Counted from the first letter of the stretch, positions 1-10,935 are shown. The stretch is DNA of 64,000 nucleotides from Thermohalobaculum sp963822985 (GCA_963822985.1 CAWGJU010000010.1:62001-126000), one strand, 5' to 3'. The notes: a model not told the origin generated them from the letters alone. Made by a program: numbers and translations.

Positions 1-500
1 GCCGCCAGTCTCTTCCGGCCGCCATTCTGTCTCGGTTGTTCGGTCTGCCTCGGCAGATCACGATATCACGCGGCGAGGTATAGGTAAAATCGCGATTGTA
101 ATTGGCCGGGCTTTGCGTCTATAGGGGGGCATCGGGTTGTGCCGCCCGGCGGATGCCGGGGCGCACGGACAACGGGCGGCGTTGCCGCTCCTATTCCGGT
201 GCATCGGGTCACGCGCTCCCCGGATGATGAGGCACTCACCATCATGCCGCGCGCGGACCGGGTGCCGGTCAGCCCAATGCCCGCCGGCAGGCCCGCGGGT
301 CCAGTTCACATGCGCCGGCCGGGCCGGCGCCGGATAACCGAGGCGATGCGCGAACCCCGCAGCACCAGACGCGACCCGAACGACGCCCTGAAGACGGGCC
401 GGGCGCGGCCATGCGCCGGGACGCCACCGCCGCCAACAACACGCCAGCCCTGTGCCCCGGCCCGCTCGCGGCCCGGACAGCGCCGGCGTCAGGAAGATTC
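1..500 (+). promoter_or_regulatory. Upstream/leader region of rne with a candidate promoter
   Basis: No convincing gene is visible in these 500 bases; the short reading frames are GC-driven and have no recognisable product. A possible sigma70-type promoter is TTGTAA at 96-101 and TATAGG at 120-125 with an 18-base spacer, which would give a leader of roughly 370 bases before rne. A long leader fits the RNase E family, where autoregulation through the 5' UTR is known in enterobacteria. The leader is rich in GC inverted repeats (for example around 140-180). Autoregulation here is inference only. Confidence 0.35.
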
Positions 501-3500
501 ATGGCAAAGAAAATGCTCATCGACGCCACCCACCCGGAGGAGACCCGGGTCGTGGTGGTCGACGGAAACAAGGTCGAGGACTTCGACTTCGAGTTGGTCA
601 ACAAGCGCCAGCTCGCCGGCAACATCTATCTCGCCAAGGTAACGCGGGTCGAGCCGTCGCTGCAGGCGGCCTTCGTCGAGTACGGCGGCAACCGGCACGG
701 CTTCCTCGCCTTCTCGGAAATCCACCCCGACTACTACCAGATCCCGGTCGCCGACCGCGAGGCGCTGCTGGCCGAGGAGGCGCGCGAAGAAGCCGAGCGC
801 GCGCGCGAGGAGGAGGACGAGAGCCGGCCGCGCGCGGCCGCGGGGCCGCACGCGCCGCGCCGCGCCCAAGGCCAAGCCGACGACCGCCTCGGGCCTCGAG
901 GTCATCGACATCGACGGCCCGGACCTCCGGGACGCGCCCTCGGGGCTGGAGATCGCCGTCCCCGACGCGGGCGAGGCCACGCTGCCCGGCGGCGACGATC
1001 CGCGCACGGCGGATCAGGAGACCTCCGAGACCGGAGGCGAGAGGCCTGTTGCAGAGGCGTCTCTCGAAACCGCGGCGGTCCCGGGCCCGGTCGGCACCGG
1101 GGCGACGGAACAGGTGTCCACGGACGCCAGGGACGCGGCGGGCGACGAACGGCAGGGCGCCGCGGCCCAGCCCGAACTTCATGGCGACGCCGAGGAACCG
1201 CTTGCCCCGGCGCCGGGGGACGCCGAGGAGCAGGAGAGCGCCGAGCGCCGGGCGACACCGGGCGAGAACGACAGGCCGCCCCGCTCCATCGCCGAAAGCG
1301 CGGGGCTGGACGAAGGCGACCGGATGACCGAGGAAATTGAGCCCGACGCGAGCGCGCGCAAGCCGCGCGACGGGGCGTCCGAGGACGGACGAGGACCGAG
1401 AACCCGCTGGCCGCCCCTCGGAGAGGGAAGGCCTCGAAGCCGGCCCCGCCGGAGACGCGTCGGCCGGCGGCGCGCCCGGCGGCGCCGGCGACACGGTGAC
1501 CGAGTCGCTCGAGATCGGCCGAGCCGGAGGGCGGCCGCCGCAAGCGCCGTCGGCGGCGCGGACGCGACGACCGGCCCGAGCGCAGCGAGGCGGGCGAGGC
1601 GCCCGATGGCGCGCCCCCGACCGAGGCGCGCGAGACCGGCAATGGCGAGGCCGAGGACGTCGAGCAGCCCGAGCAGATCGGCGCCGAGGACACGCTCGAG
1701 GAGGCCGCCAAGGCCCGCGCCCGGCTTCGCCGGCGCTATAAGATCCAGGACGTCGTCAAGGTCCGGCAGATCATGCTGGTCCAGGTCGTCAAGGAGGAGC
1801 GCGGCAACAAGGGCGCCGCGCTGACCACCTATCTGTCGCTGGCCGGCCGCTATTGCGTGCTCATGCCGAACACGGCGCGCGGCGGCGGCATCAGCCGCAA
1901 GATCACCAACGCCGTCGACCGCAAGCGCCTGCGCGACATCGCCGGCGAGCTCGAGGTGCCGCGCGGCATGGGGCTGATCGTGCGCACCGCCGGCGCCGAG
2001 CGCACCCGCGCCGAGATCAAGCGCGACTACGAATTCCTGCTGCGCCAGTGGGAGCAGATCCGCGAGCTGACGCTCAAATCGATCGCGCCGACGCTGATCT
2101 ACGAGGAAGGCTCGCTGATCAAGCGGTCGATCCGCGACCTCTACTCCAAGGAGATCGACCAGATCCTCGTCGAGGGCGAGGCGGGCTATCGCGAGGCGAA
2201 AGAGTACATGAAGATGCTCATGCCCTCGCACGCCAAGAACGTGCAGCCCTATGCCGACGCGATCCCGCTCTTCAGCCGCTATCAGGTGGAAAGCTACCTG
2301 AACGGCATGTTCAACCCCGTCGTGCAGCTCAAATCCGGGGGCTACATCGTCATCGGCGTCACCGAGGCGCTGGTCGCGATCGACGTCAACTCGGGGCGGG
2401 CCACCAAGCAGGGCTCGATCGAGGAGACGGCGCTGCAGACCAATCTCGAAGCCGCCGAGGAAATCTCGCGCCAGCTGCGGCTGCGCGACCTCGCCGGTCT
2501 CATCGTCATCGACTTCATCGACATGGACGAGAACCGGAACAACCGGGCCGTCGAGAAGCGCCTGAAGGACAAGCTGAAGAACGACCGGGCCCGCCTCCAG
2601 CTCGGCCGCATTTCGGCCTTCGGCCTGCTCGAGATGTCGCGCCAGCGGCTGCGCCCGGGCATGCTCGAGGCGACGACCAAGCCCTGCCCGCATTGCCACG
2701 GCATGGGCGTCATCCGCTCGGATGACAGCCTCGCGCTCGCCATCCTGCGCGAGGTCGAGGAGGAGGCGCTACGCGGCCGCGCCGACGAGATCACCATCCG
2801 CGCGCCCGTCGACATCGCCAACTATCTGATCAATGCCAAGCGCCGGCATATCGGCCAGATCGAGCACCGCAACAACGTCCTCGTCGTCATTATCGGCGAT
2901 CCGACGCTGGTCAGCCCGAACTACGAGATCCTGAAATCCAAGTCGCAGGGCAAGCGCCCTGCCCCGGCGGCGCGCGACGTCGTCTCGGCGGCATCCGTCG
3001 CAGCCGAGGCCGAGTATCGCCGACGAGCCGGGCGTTCCGGAGGAAGTCGAGGCGCGCGACGAGACGCGCGACGACGATGGGAGCGACGAGGACGCGGCGC
3101 GCGCGCCGCCGGCGCGGCCGGCGCGGCGGCCGCCGCCGGCGCGAGGGCGACGAGCCACGCGAGGGACAGGACGAGCCGGAGGCGCGCGAGCGGCCGTCGG
3201 CCGACGAGGAGGACGACCGGCCACGCTCGCGGCGTGGCCGCGGCCGTCGCCGGCGCGGGCGCCGGGGCGACGAGAGCAATGGCGAGCGGCAGCCCCGGAA
3301 CGAGGACGCCGGTCAGCCGGTCGCGGCCGCGTCTGCCGCGGGCGAAGCCACCGGCGACGAAGCGCGCGGGGGGGACGGTCCATCGGCCCCGCGGCCGCCC
3401 GAGACCCGCTCGGGCGCCGAGGCGCCGGCCGACATCGCCTCGCATGGGCAGGACACCCGTCCGCCTGCCGAAACCGAGCTGAGCCAGGCGCCGTCAGAGG

Positions 3501-3823
3501 CGGCCGCGGCGGCCCCCGAGCCTGAGGAGGCGACGGGCGGCACGCCCCTGCCCACGGCCGAAGCGCCGGCAGACGTGGCGGGCCTCGACGCGACGGTCTC
3601 GCAGGACAGCCAGGCGCAACCGACGCCCGCCGCTGATTCCGAAGCCGGCGACGAGGGCGACTCTGCCGGGGAGAAGCAGCCCGCGATGGCGTCCGAGCCG
3701 AGCGCCGAGCCTGCGGCGTCGCATGAGGCTGACGGCGGCGAGGCGCCCCCGGCCGCCGAGGAGCAGCGCCCCGCAGAGCCTTCAAAGCCGAAGAAGCGCG
3801 GCTGGTGGTCGCTGGGACTCTGA
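501..3823 (+). CDS. rne: Ribonuclease E (frameshifted in assembly)
   Basis: Endoribonuclease E, the core of the RNA degradosome. The start ATG at 501 follows a weak AGGAAG site and opens MAKKMLIDATHPEETRVVVV. The N-terminal S1 part (about residues 35-95) is interrupted by a long acidic, low-complexity insertion (about 780-1700), as known for alphaproteobacterial RNase E, and resumes at YKIQDVVKVRQIMLVQVVKE. The RNase H-like/DNase I-like catalytic core follows with the Zn-link CPHC motif near 2688. The C-terminal third is a disordered Arg/Glu/Ala-rich scaffold ending GWWSLGL. The gene is read in several frames (breaks near 840, 1400, 1500, 1740 and 3020). The core itself is uninterrupted, so I read the breaks as sequencing errors rather than a pseudogene. 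Confidence 0.9.
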
Positions 3824-3858
3824 GAAGACCCTGACAGAGCCTTGACGACACAGGGAAC

Positions 3859-3890
3859 ATGTCGCCCCCGGGCTCGACCCGGGGCGACAT
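3859..3890 (+). terminator. Hairpin after rne
   Basis: A strong inverted repeat, ATGTCGCCCC/GGGGCGACAT with a short loop, begins 35 bases after the rne stop. There is no T-tract, so it may stabilise the 3' end or terminate imperfectly. Confidence 0.4.
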
Positions 3891-4002
3891 TGCTCGACGC
3901 GACCGACGGGCGCGCACCAACGGGATCTGATTGTTGTCGGGCCCGCTTGACCGATTGGTCTCCCGTCACTCGGGGTAGGGTGCCCAGGCGCAGCGCGTCA
4001 TG

Positions 4003-4931
4003 TCAGGCCGCCTGCCGTTCAGCCTCGTAGACCTGCAGGTTTGTCCATGCCACGCCCAGCATCGGCGTCTCCAGCCCATGCGCCGCGCCGCGCCGGATCA
4101 AGTCGCCGATCACGTGGTCAGCCTCGGTCGGCGCGCCCTGCGCCATGTCGCGCAGCATCGAGGCTGTCAGCGGCGAGCTCCGGCTCGGTCAGCCACTGCC
4201 GAGGGTCGGTCCATGCTCGCCTCACCGGGCCGGTGTCCTTCCGCTTCGGCGACGCTCAGGCACTCGTTCAACAGGTCCAGCATCAGCCGCTCGCCGCCAT
4301 CGGCGGAGACGATCCGGCCGACCGGCGCACGGATCAGGCGTCGTCGCGGCCGCGAGCGCCGCGAGGAACACCCACTTGTCCCAGAGAGCCTGGACGATGT
4401 TCCGGCTCAGCCGCGCATCGAAGCCGGCCCGCTGGCCCGCCTCGACGAAGCGCTCGGCCAGCACGATCGTGCCGTCATCGCCGCGCGGGCCGACGGTCAG
4501 GCGATGGATACCGCTCAGATGCCGCACCGTCCCGTCCGGTGCCAGCGTCGCCCGATATCGCGGCGACCCCGCCCCAGACGATCGCCTCGGAGAACCGGCT
4601 GGCGAGGAGCGGCACGTGGTTCAGCCCGTTCAGCACCGGCAGGATCACCGTCTCCGAGCGGATGTGCGGCGCGATCGCCTCCATCGCGCCCCGGTCCCAT
4701 AGGATTTGCAGGCGAGCATGATGATGTCGGCGGGTGCGGCCGGCCTGGCCCAGCCTCGATCACCTGCACGGGAACGGTCGCGTCGCCATACTGGCTCTCG
4801 ATGCGCAGCCCTCCGGCGAGCTGGCGGGCGCGGTCCTCGCGCACCAGGAAGGTGACGTCCTCGCCCGCCGCGGCGAGGCGCCCGCCGAAATAGCCGCCGA
4901 CGCCGCCGGCGCCGAGCACCAGGATCCGCAT
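4003..4931 (-). CDS. 2-dehydropantoate 2-reductase family protein (frameshifted)
   Basis: NAD(P)-dependent ketopantoate-reductase (ApbA/PanE-like) oxidoreductase. The N terminus carries a Rossmann fold with MRILVLGAGGVGGYFGGRL; the middle has a stretch on a third frame (ILPVLNGLNHVPLLASRF) and the C terminus reads WTNLQVYEAERQAA. At least three frame changes are needed, giving about 310 residues, normal for the family. It sits 21 bases downstream of an enoyl-CoA hydratase gene on the same strand. In a catabolic neighbourhood it may act on another 2-oxo acid rather than in pantothenate synthesis; a second family member lies at 25.4-26.3 kb. Confidence 0.75.
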
Positions 4932-4952
4932 GGCTCCCCTCCCCTTCCGCCC

Positions 4953-5753
4953 TCAGCGGCCCTTGAAGTCCGGGATGCGCCGGTCGGCCGTGGCGGCGAC
5001 GCCCTCGCGGAAGTCATCGGTCGTGCGCAGCCGGGTCTGTTCTTCCAGCTCGTGGTCGGTCGCCGCGCGGACCGCGTCCGCCAGCCCCTGGCGCAGCGTC
5101 GCGCGCGTCGAGACGACGCCGAGCGGCGCGTTGACGGCGATCTCGCGGGCCAGCCCCCAGGCATGCGCGCGCACCTTGTCGAGGCTCGTGAAGTCGTCGA
5201 GCAGCCCCCAGTCCAGCGCCTCCTCGCCCTTGATGCGGCGCGAGGTCAGGAACATCAGCGACGCCTTCTGCTGGCCGACGACGCGCGGCAGCGTCACGGT
5301 CAGCCCGAAGCCCGGATGAAAGCCCAGCCGCGTGAAATTCGCGGCAAAGCGCGTGTCGGGCAGCCGACGCGGAAATCGGCGGACATCGCCAGGCCCCAGC
5401 CCGCCGCCGATCGCCGCGCCCTGCACGGCGGCGATGACCGGCTTTGCGCAGCGAAAAACGCGCACCGCCTCGATATAGAGGTGGTCGACGCCGACGCGGT
5501 TGAGCGCGCCCTCGACCGAGCCGTCCGCCTGCACCTGGCTGCCATCGCCGAAGTTCGCCCCCGCGCAGAAGGATTTGCCCTCCGAGCAGAGCACGATGGC
5601 GCGGCAGGCCGGGTCGTCGTCCAGCGCCTCGTAGGTGTCGGCGATCTGCCGGATCAGCGCGAAGTCGAAGAAGTTGTGCGGCGGCCGCCTGATCTCGACC
5701 GTCGCGACATAGTCGCGGATCTCGATCCCGAGCTCCGGGGCGTCATAGGGCAT
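4953..5753 (-). CDS. Enoyl-CoA hydratase/isomerase family protein
   Basis: Crotonase-fold protein of 266 residues. The oxyanion-hole segments are present: SFCAGANF and, around residue 118, AAIGGGLG. The short run after GGGLG (about residues 120-132) is out of frame; the alternative frame restores LAMSADFRVGCPDTRF, so two compensating indels are likely. It lies between the ketopantoate-reductase-like gene and an acyl-CoA dehydrogenase, all on the minus strand, suggesting one acyl-CoA degradation operon. Substrate unknown. Confidence 0.85.
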   Translation of the reverse strand: MPYDAPELGIEIRDYVATVEIRRPPHNFFDFALIRQIADTYEALDDDPACRAIVLCSEGKSFCAGANFGDGSQVQADGSVEGALNRVGVDHLYIEAVRVFRCAKPVIAAVQGAAIGGGLGPGDVRRFPRRLPDTRFAANFTRLGFHPGFGLTVTLPRVVGQQKASLMFLTSRRIKGEEALDWGLLDDFTSLDKVRAHAWGLAREIAVNAPLGVVSTRATLRQGLADAVRAATDHELEEQTRLRTTDDFREGVAATADRRIPDFKGR

Positions 5754-5767
5754 GGTTTCCTCCCTTA

Positions 5768-5827
5768 GGCGGTGGGGTGGAACCCCACCCTACATGTGCT
5801 CCGTGAGGTGCGTTCCACCCCACCCTT
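5768..5827. repeat. GC-rich palindromic repeat, family A
   Basis: The gap between two minus-strand genes holds a palindrome, GGCGGTGGGGTGG then AACCCCACCCTA, followed by a second half-copy (GGAACGCACC on the opposite strand). It shares the TAGGGTGGG...CCCACCGCC pattern with repeats near 7.05, 25.4, 28.6 and 61.6 kb. Confidence 0.6.
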
Positions 5828-5828
5828 A

Positions 5829-7004
5829 TCACCGCATCCCCAGCCCGCGGGCGATGATGCCGCGCAGGATTTCGGTGGTGCCGCCCTGGATCGTCAGCTT
5901 TGGCGCGACCAGCGTCGCGAACTCGACCAGATCCTCGAAGTCCTGCTCGTTCGCCGGAACCGGCCTGCGGCGCCCCCTCCGAGAACGCGCCGAGCCGCCG
6001 CGCCTCGGCAGGCAGCCGCTGCTCCCAGACCGTGCCGACATCCTTGACGATCGAGCTTTCGAGCACCGGCTCCTTGCCCTCGTGCAGCATGCCGGCGACC
6101 GAGACCGACATGCGCCGCAGCGTGTGCAGCTGGGCGACGAGCCGGCCCAGCCCCTCCGCGCCGCGCGCGTCCGGCGCCGCTGCCCAGCCGCTCGGCCAGC
6201 GCGACGAGGACGTAGAAGGTCTCGAGGAATCGCTCGGGCCCCGAACGCTCATAGGCCAGCTCGGCGGTCGCCTGCTTCCAGGCGCCGTCGAGCTCGCCCA
6301 AGCCGATGGCTGTCAGGGATGAAGACATCCTCGAACAGCACCTCGTTGAAGTCGGTCATGCCGGGCATGGCGGCGATCGGGTTGACCGTGATGCCGGGCG
6401 CGCGCATGTCGACCAGGAACTGCGTCAGCCCGTGCCGGCGGTTCTCCCTGGTCGGCGGCGAGGTGCGCAGGAGCGCGATCATGTACTCGGCCCGGTGCGC
6501 GTTCGACGTCCAGATCTTGCGGCCGTTGACGCGCCAGCCATCGCCCTCGCGCACCGCTTTCGTCTGGGCGGCGAACAGGTCCGAGCCCGAGTTCGGCTCG
6601 GACATGCCGATGGCGAAGCACAGCTCGCCGCGGCAGATGGCCGGAAGGATCCGCTCCTTCAGCGCGTCCGTGCCGTATTTCAGGATCACCGGGCCGGATT
6701 GGCGGTCGGCGACGAAATGCGACCAGGTTGGCGCCGAGACGGCGCGCATCTCCTCGGTGACGACATAGCGGTCGAGATGGCTGCGCTCCTGCCCGCCATA
6801 GGCCTTCGGCCACGTCATGCCGATCCATCCCTTGGCGCCGACCCGCTTGGAGAACTCGCGGTCATAGCTCGTCTGCTTCAGCCCGAGCGCGGGATCGAAG
6901 GTGCCGCGGCGGACCTCGTCGGCCAGGAATGCGCGGACCTCGGCGCGCAGTTCCTCGGTCTCGGGCGGCAGGCGCTTCTGGTCGAAGCGGATGGCGGTCT
7001 GCAT
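5829..7004 (-). CDS. Acyl-CoA dehydrogenase (frameshifted)
   Basis: FAD-dependent acyl-CoA dehydrogenase of about 390 residues. The start ATG at 7004 has a good GGGAGG site. Conserved pieces include the flavin-binding AIGMSEPNSGSDLF and, downstream, KIWTSNAHRAEYMIALL. The C-terminal helical domain ends TIQGGTTEILRGIIARGLGMR, which contains the family's terminal GGT.EI motif. Two or more frame changes occur around 5960-6310. It is immediately followed on the left by an enoyl-CoA hydratase and preceded by a second dehydrogenase-like protein at 7090, so a two-subunit enzyme is possible. Confidence 0.85.
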
Positions 7005-7021
7005 CGCGGTGCCTCCCAGAT

Positions 7022-7080
7022 GTGGGTGCGAGCACCCACCTACGGATCGAGCGGTAGGGTGGGTGCTCGCACCCACCGCC
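7022..7080. repeat. Palindromic repeat family A, two inverted copies
   Basis: Positions 7055-7080 read TAGGGTGGGTGCTCG then CACCCACCGCC; an inverted shorter copy lies at 7022-7042. The 26-base unit at 7055-7080 matches a segment inside bchH (61571-61596) with one difference by eye. Confidence 0.7.
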
Positions 7081-7089
7081 GTCAACGGT

Positions 7090-8142
7090 CTAACGCGTCG
7101 TCAGCATCGGCCAGAGACTGTCGGCCCCCTGCCCCGCGACATGGCCGCCGAGCCGCACAGCCCAGTCGGCCTCCGCGCCGAAATCGTCGCGCCAGCCCCA
7201 CATCCGGCGGGTGAAGCGCTGGAGCACATAGTCCTGCGTCCAGCCGATCGCGCCATGCGCCTGATGGGCGATCGCGGCGCCAGCCTCGACCGCCTCGCCG
7301 ACGCGGATCTTGGCGGAAGCGATCTCCAAAAAAGCGGCCTCGCCGGCATGCGGCTCGCTCGCCAGCGTCTCGGCGGCCGAGCCGGACGCCGTCAGCGCCG
7401 CCGCGACCTCGCCCGCCAGCACCGCCAGGCTCTGCTGTACCGCCTGGAACTTGCCGATCTTGTGGCCGAAGGCCTCGCGCTCCTGGGCGTAGTCGACGGT
7501 GATCTTCAGCGCCGTCTCGAGCGCGCCGGCCATCTGGCAGGCGCGCGCCACGGCGCCCATGCGCGCCAGCGCCTCGCCGCCCGCGGGGAAATCAGCCATC
7601 GCCTCGGGCCGCGCCGCGTCGAAGGCCAGGTCCGCGCGCTCGCCCCCCATGTCCGAGCGCCGCGACGCCGCGTTCCAGGCGCCCGGCCGGAAGGTCAGCA
7701 GCTGGTCGTGCAGCACCAGGACCAGCAACGCCGCCTCGCCGGCATGGGGCACGGCGCGGGCGATACCGGTCAGCGTGCCATCCGAGTTCAGGCTCAGTCG
7801 GTCGCGCGCCCGCACGGGCGCGACGGCCAGCACGCCCTCGGGCATGTCGACCTCCGCCTCGGCCAAGGCCCAGCCGGCCAGCAGGGTTTCGGCCAGCGCC
7901 ACCGGGCAGGCATACTGGCCGGCCATGCGCAGCACCTGGAACCCGTCGGCCAGTGTCGCCCCCGCGCCGCCGCGCGCCTCGGGCACCCAGGCGCGGGTCA
8001 GCCCGGTCTCCTCCAGCGCGGCCCAGAGCGGCGCGCGCCAGCTCTCGTCGCAGCCCTGCGACTGGGCCGCGTTCAGCGCCTGCGGGTCGGCCAGGTCGGC
8101 GAAAATGCGCGCCGCCGCGTCGGCGATCGGGTTGTCGGTCAT
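7090..8142 (-). CDS. Acyl-CoA dehydrogenase-like protein
   Basis: 350-residue protein with the acyl-CoA dehydrogenase C-terminal region: QEREAFGHKIGKFQAVQQ near residue 230 and HGAIGWTQDYVLQRFTRR near 310. The N-terminal half is divergent, as in the small subunit of heteromeric acyl-CoA dehydrogenases. The start ATG at 8142 follows GGGAGG. It lies upstream of the other dehydrogenase gene with only a repeat-filled 85-base gap, so the two may form one enzyme. That is inference. Confidence 0.8.
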   Translation of the reverse strand: MTDNPIADAAARIFADLADPQALNAAQSQGCDESWRAPLWAALEETGLTRAWVPEARGGAGATLADGFQVLRMAGQYACPVALAETLLAGWALAEAEVDMPEGVLAVAPVRARDRLSLNSDGTLTGIARAVPHAGEAALLVLVLHDQLLTFRPGAWNAASRRSDMGGERADLAFDAARPEAMADFPAGGEALARMGAVARACQMAGALETALKITVDYAQEREAFGHKIGKFQAVQQSLAVLAGEVAAALTASGSAAETLASEPHAGEAAFLEIASAKIRVGEAVEAGAAIAHQAHGAIGWTQDYVLQRFTRRMWGWRDDFGAEADWAVRLGGHVAGQGADSLWPMLTTR

Positions 8143-8313
8143 GCGCCTCCCTCCGCTCCCCGGGGGCCATAGGCCGGATGCGCCGAGCGATAAAGCGGGC
8201 GACGGCCAGGCCATGCAAGCTATCAGGAGGAAGATTGCCGGCGAAGCCCGCGCCGGCCATTGTGACGATCCCGTGACGTCTGCGCAGGGGCTCAGCATGG
8301 CTAGGGAGGCAGG

Positions 8314-9492
8314 GTGCGCCGGTCGCTCGCAATAGCCGTCGTCCCGCTGGCGCTCGCCGAGACGCTGATCTGGGCGGCCTTCTACTATTCCTTCCCAGCC
8401 TTGCTGACCGCCTGGGAGACCGAGCTCGGCTGGAGCCGCGCCGAGCTCTCGGGCGCCTTCACGGGCGCGCTCGTCCTGACGGGGCTGCTTGCGCCGCGGG
8501 TCGGGCGGCTGGTCGACCGGGGCCTGGGCACGACCGCCTTTCTCGGCGCGATCGTTCTCGGCGCGGTGCTGCTGGTCCTGCTCGCCGGCGTGCGCGAGCT
8601 CTGGCAGTTCTGGGCGATCTGGCTGGCGCTCGGCGCCGTCAACGCCGCCTGCCTGTACGAGGCGACCTTCGCCATCATCACGACCACCATCGGCAGCGCA
8701 GCCCGCAGCGCGATCACGCAGGTGACACTGGTCGCGGGCTTCGCCGGCTCAGTGTCCTTCCCGGCCGCCTGGGCGCTCGACCGCGCATTCGGCTGGCGCG
8801 GCGCCATCCTAATCTTCGCCGCCGTCGTGCTCTGCGTCGCGCTGCCGCTGGCCTGGCTCGGCCTGCGGCTGCTCGCGCGCCATGCCGAGGACGTGGAGAC
8901 GCGCGCCAGGCCGACCGGGCGCGAGGGGCGCGAGGCACTCGGCAAGGCCGCTTTCTGGCTGATCGGCTTCGGCTTCGCCACCGTGGGGCTGACGCATGGG
9001 ATGCTGATCACGCATATCCGGCCGATCATGGAATCGCGCGGCGTCTCGGAGGCGCTCGGCGTCACGGTGGCGAGCCTCGTCGGACCCATGCAGGTGCTCG
9101 GCCGCGTCATCATGGTCTCGCTGCAGTCCCGCCTCGACATCCATGGCGCGGCGGCGGGCTGCTTCCTCGGCATGGCGCTCGGCGCCGGGATCCTGCTCGT
9201 CTCGACCGGATCGCCCGTGCTGGCGATCGGCTTCGTCATTCCCTATGGGGCGGCCTACGGGGTGATCTCGATCGTCCGGCCCGTCGTCACGGCCGAGTTG
9301 CTGGGCCGGGCCGGCTTCGGCACCATCTCGGGCATGCTGGCCGTGCCCTACATGCTCGGCAGCGCCGCCGCGCCCAGCGTCGCCGCGCTGATCTGGCAAG
9401 AGGGCGGCTACAACTTCGTCATCGGCCTCGGAATCGCGCTGCTGCTGGCCGGGCTCGTCGCCGTGCGGCTGGCGCGCCGCGCGGCGGCGTGA
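8314..9492 (+). CDS. MFS transporter
   Basis: Major facilitator superfamily permease of 392 residues with about 12 hydrophobic segments. GTG at 8314 is chosen because AGGGAGG lies just upstream. It is transcribed divergently from the acyl-CoA dehydrogenase genes across a 171-base intergenic region and converges on the VOC protein gene. The overall layout resembles monocarboxylate/oxalate-formate-type permeases; the substrate cannot be read from sequence. Confidence 0.85.
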   Translation: MRRSLAIAVVPLALAETLIWAAFYYSFPALLTAWETELGWSRAELSGAFTGALVLTGLLAPRVGRLVDRGLGTTAFLGAIVLGAVLLVLLAGVRELWQFWAIWLALGAVNAACLYEATFAIITTTIGSAARSAITQVTLVAGFAGSVSFPAAWALDRAFGWRGAILIFAAVVLCVALPLAWLGLRLLARHAEDVETRARPTGREGREALGKAAFWLIGFGFATVGLTHGMLITHIRPIMESRGVSEALGVTVASLVGPMQVLGRVIMVSLQSRLDIHGAAAGCFLGMALGAGILLVSTGSPVLAIGFVIPYGAAYGVISIVRPVVTAELLGRAGFGTISGMLAVPYMLGSAAAPSVAALIWQEGGYNFVIGLGIALLLAGLVAVRLARRAAA

Positions 9493-9512
9493 GGGGTGGG
9501 CGGACCGAAGCC

Positions 9513-9974
9513 CTACGCCATCGGATCGACGATCTCGTCATAGCCCCGGCCGCGAAACTCCAGCAAACACAGACCATGCCCGAAGGGGTCCGCCAGCACG
9601 ACGATCCGCCCCCAGCCATGCGTCCGCACCGGCCCCTCGACGACAGCCCCGGCGCCCTCCGCCCTGGCCAGCGCCACCTCGAGATCGGGCACGACGAAGT
9701 CGAGATGCACGGGCGTCCAGTGCCGGCGGTAGTCCCGTCCCTGCTCCGCCGCGGCCGAAGCATCGGTCGCCCTGCTGCCGGCGGGCTTCTCCAGCAGGTA
9801 GATCGGCGCCGGCGCGCCTAGGAGCTCGAGCGCCCCGCCGCCGAAGCGGCGCCCCGGTGCAAGGCCGAACGCATCGCAATAGAATCGCTCGCCCGCGGCG
9901 AGGTCCGGCACGTCGATGTTGACGAGCAGGCCTGTGCCCGCCCCGCCGCCGAGACTTTCCGCCGGCGCCGTCAC
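9513..9974 (-). CDS. VOC-family (glyoxalase/dioxygenase fold) protein
   Basis: 153-residue protein with the two halves of a VOC domain: VNIDVPDLAAGERFYCDAFG near the start and the second half with HLDFVVPDLEVALARAEGAG and ADPFGHGLCLLEFRG. The GTG start at 9974 overlaps the stop of the upstream TauD-like gene by four bases (GTGA), implying translational coupling. Metal ligands expected at the usual H/E positions are plausible (HLDF, LLEF). Substrate unknown. Confidence 0.75.
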   Translation of the reverse strand: MTAPAESLGGGAGTGLLVNIDVPDLAAGERFYCDAFGLAPGRRFGGGALELLGAPAPIYLLEKPAGSRATDASAAAEQGRDYRRHWTPVHLDFVVPDLEVALARAEGAGAVVEGPVRTHGWGRIVVLADPFGHGLCLLEFRGRGYDEIVDPMA

Positions 9975-10821
9975 GGCCCGCGCGGCGCGTCGCCGGCCAG
10001 GGTAATCCGCCACATCTCGCGCCGGTGCCCGTCATAGTCGTTGATCGCGCAGTGCTGGCTCGAGCGGTTGTCCCAGATGACCAGCGTGCCCGGCGCCCAG
10101 CGGACGCGCGCCGTGAACTCGGGCTGGATCTGGTGCTGGAAAAGGAACTCCAGGACGGCCGAGCTCTCGGCCTCGGTCATCCCCTCGAAGGCGACGGTGT
10201 GCGAGCGGTTGACATAGAGCGCCGGCCGCCCGGTCTCCGGATGCACGCGCACGGCCGGGTGCGCCGCCGTCATCACCTCCGCCCGGCCGCTGCCCTGCAT
10301 GGTGCCGGTCGCCAGATGCGTCGTCCGCAGCGACGCGGCGTTCTTGGCCGACGAGGACACACCCTTCAGCCCGGCCAGAAAGCGCCGCAGCGGCTCGCTC
10401 AACGTCTCGTACGCCCGGTACTGGCAGGCGAAGACGGTGTCGCCGCCCGCCGCCGGCGTCTCGATGCAGTACAGCATCGTCGCCTTGGGCGGGTCCGGCC
10501 GGTAGGTCGTGTCCGAGTGCCACATGCCGCCGAAGTTCGAAGTCTGGTGCGGCTCCTTGACGATCGCCGTGATCTCCTCGCACCCGTCGACGCCTTTGGC
10601 GAAGGGATAGGGAATCGGTGCGCCAAAGCGCCGGGCGAGCGTCAGGAACCCCGCCGCGTCGAGCTGCTGGTCGCGGAAGACCAGCACCTGATGCGTCAGG
10701 AACGCCTCGCCCAGCGCCGCGAACCCCGCCTCGTCCAGGCGCGCGAGATCGACCCCGGCATCTCCGCTCCGATCGCCCCGGCGAGCGGCCGAATCTCCGC
10801 TGCCCTCCCCATCCCGTCCAT
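9971..10821 (-). CDS. TauD/TfdA-family Fe(II)/2-oxoglutarate dioxygenase (one frameshift)
   Basis: About 283 residues. The iron-binding facial triad is visible: WHSDTTY (His and Asp) and a distal His in the C-terminal NRSSQHCAINDY; the 2-oxoglutarate Arg is in the HRREMWRITLAGD segment. One frame change near 10760 links the N terminus (EIRPLAGAIGAE) to VLVFRDQQ. Overlaps the VOC gene by four bases. A second family member is at 29.7 kb. Substrates of this family include taurine, aryloxyalkanoates and other small acids; the substrate is not determinable here. Confidence 0.8.
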
Positions 10822-10935
10822 GATGTTCTCCCGGGCTGCCGCGCCTGCCGGGACGCGTGCTTGCGCGACCGGCTCCTGCGCTTAAGGTAGCCGCCCAGCA
10901 GCCGCCTGCGCAACGAGCGGCGGATCAGGGAGTGG

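Noticed and set aside
1179..2699. A long minus-strand open frame opposite rne
   Set aside because: Antisense shadow of the conserved RNase E core; product resembles no protein.
4000..5768. Plus-strand open frames across 4.0-5.8 kb
   Set aside because: The minus strand carries clear ketopantoate-reductase-like and enoyl-CoA hydratase genes; the plus-strand frames are shadows.
5768..7080. Palindromic repeats as a CRISPR array or insertion-sequence ends
   Set aside because: Copies are few, unevenly spaced and self-complementary, with no spacers, transposase or target duplications.
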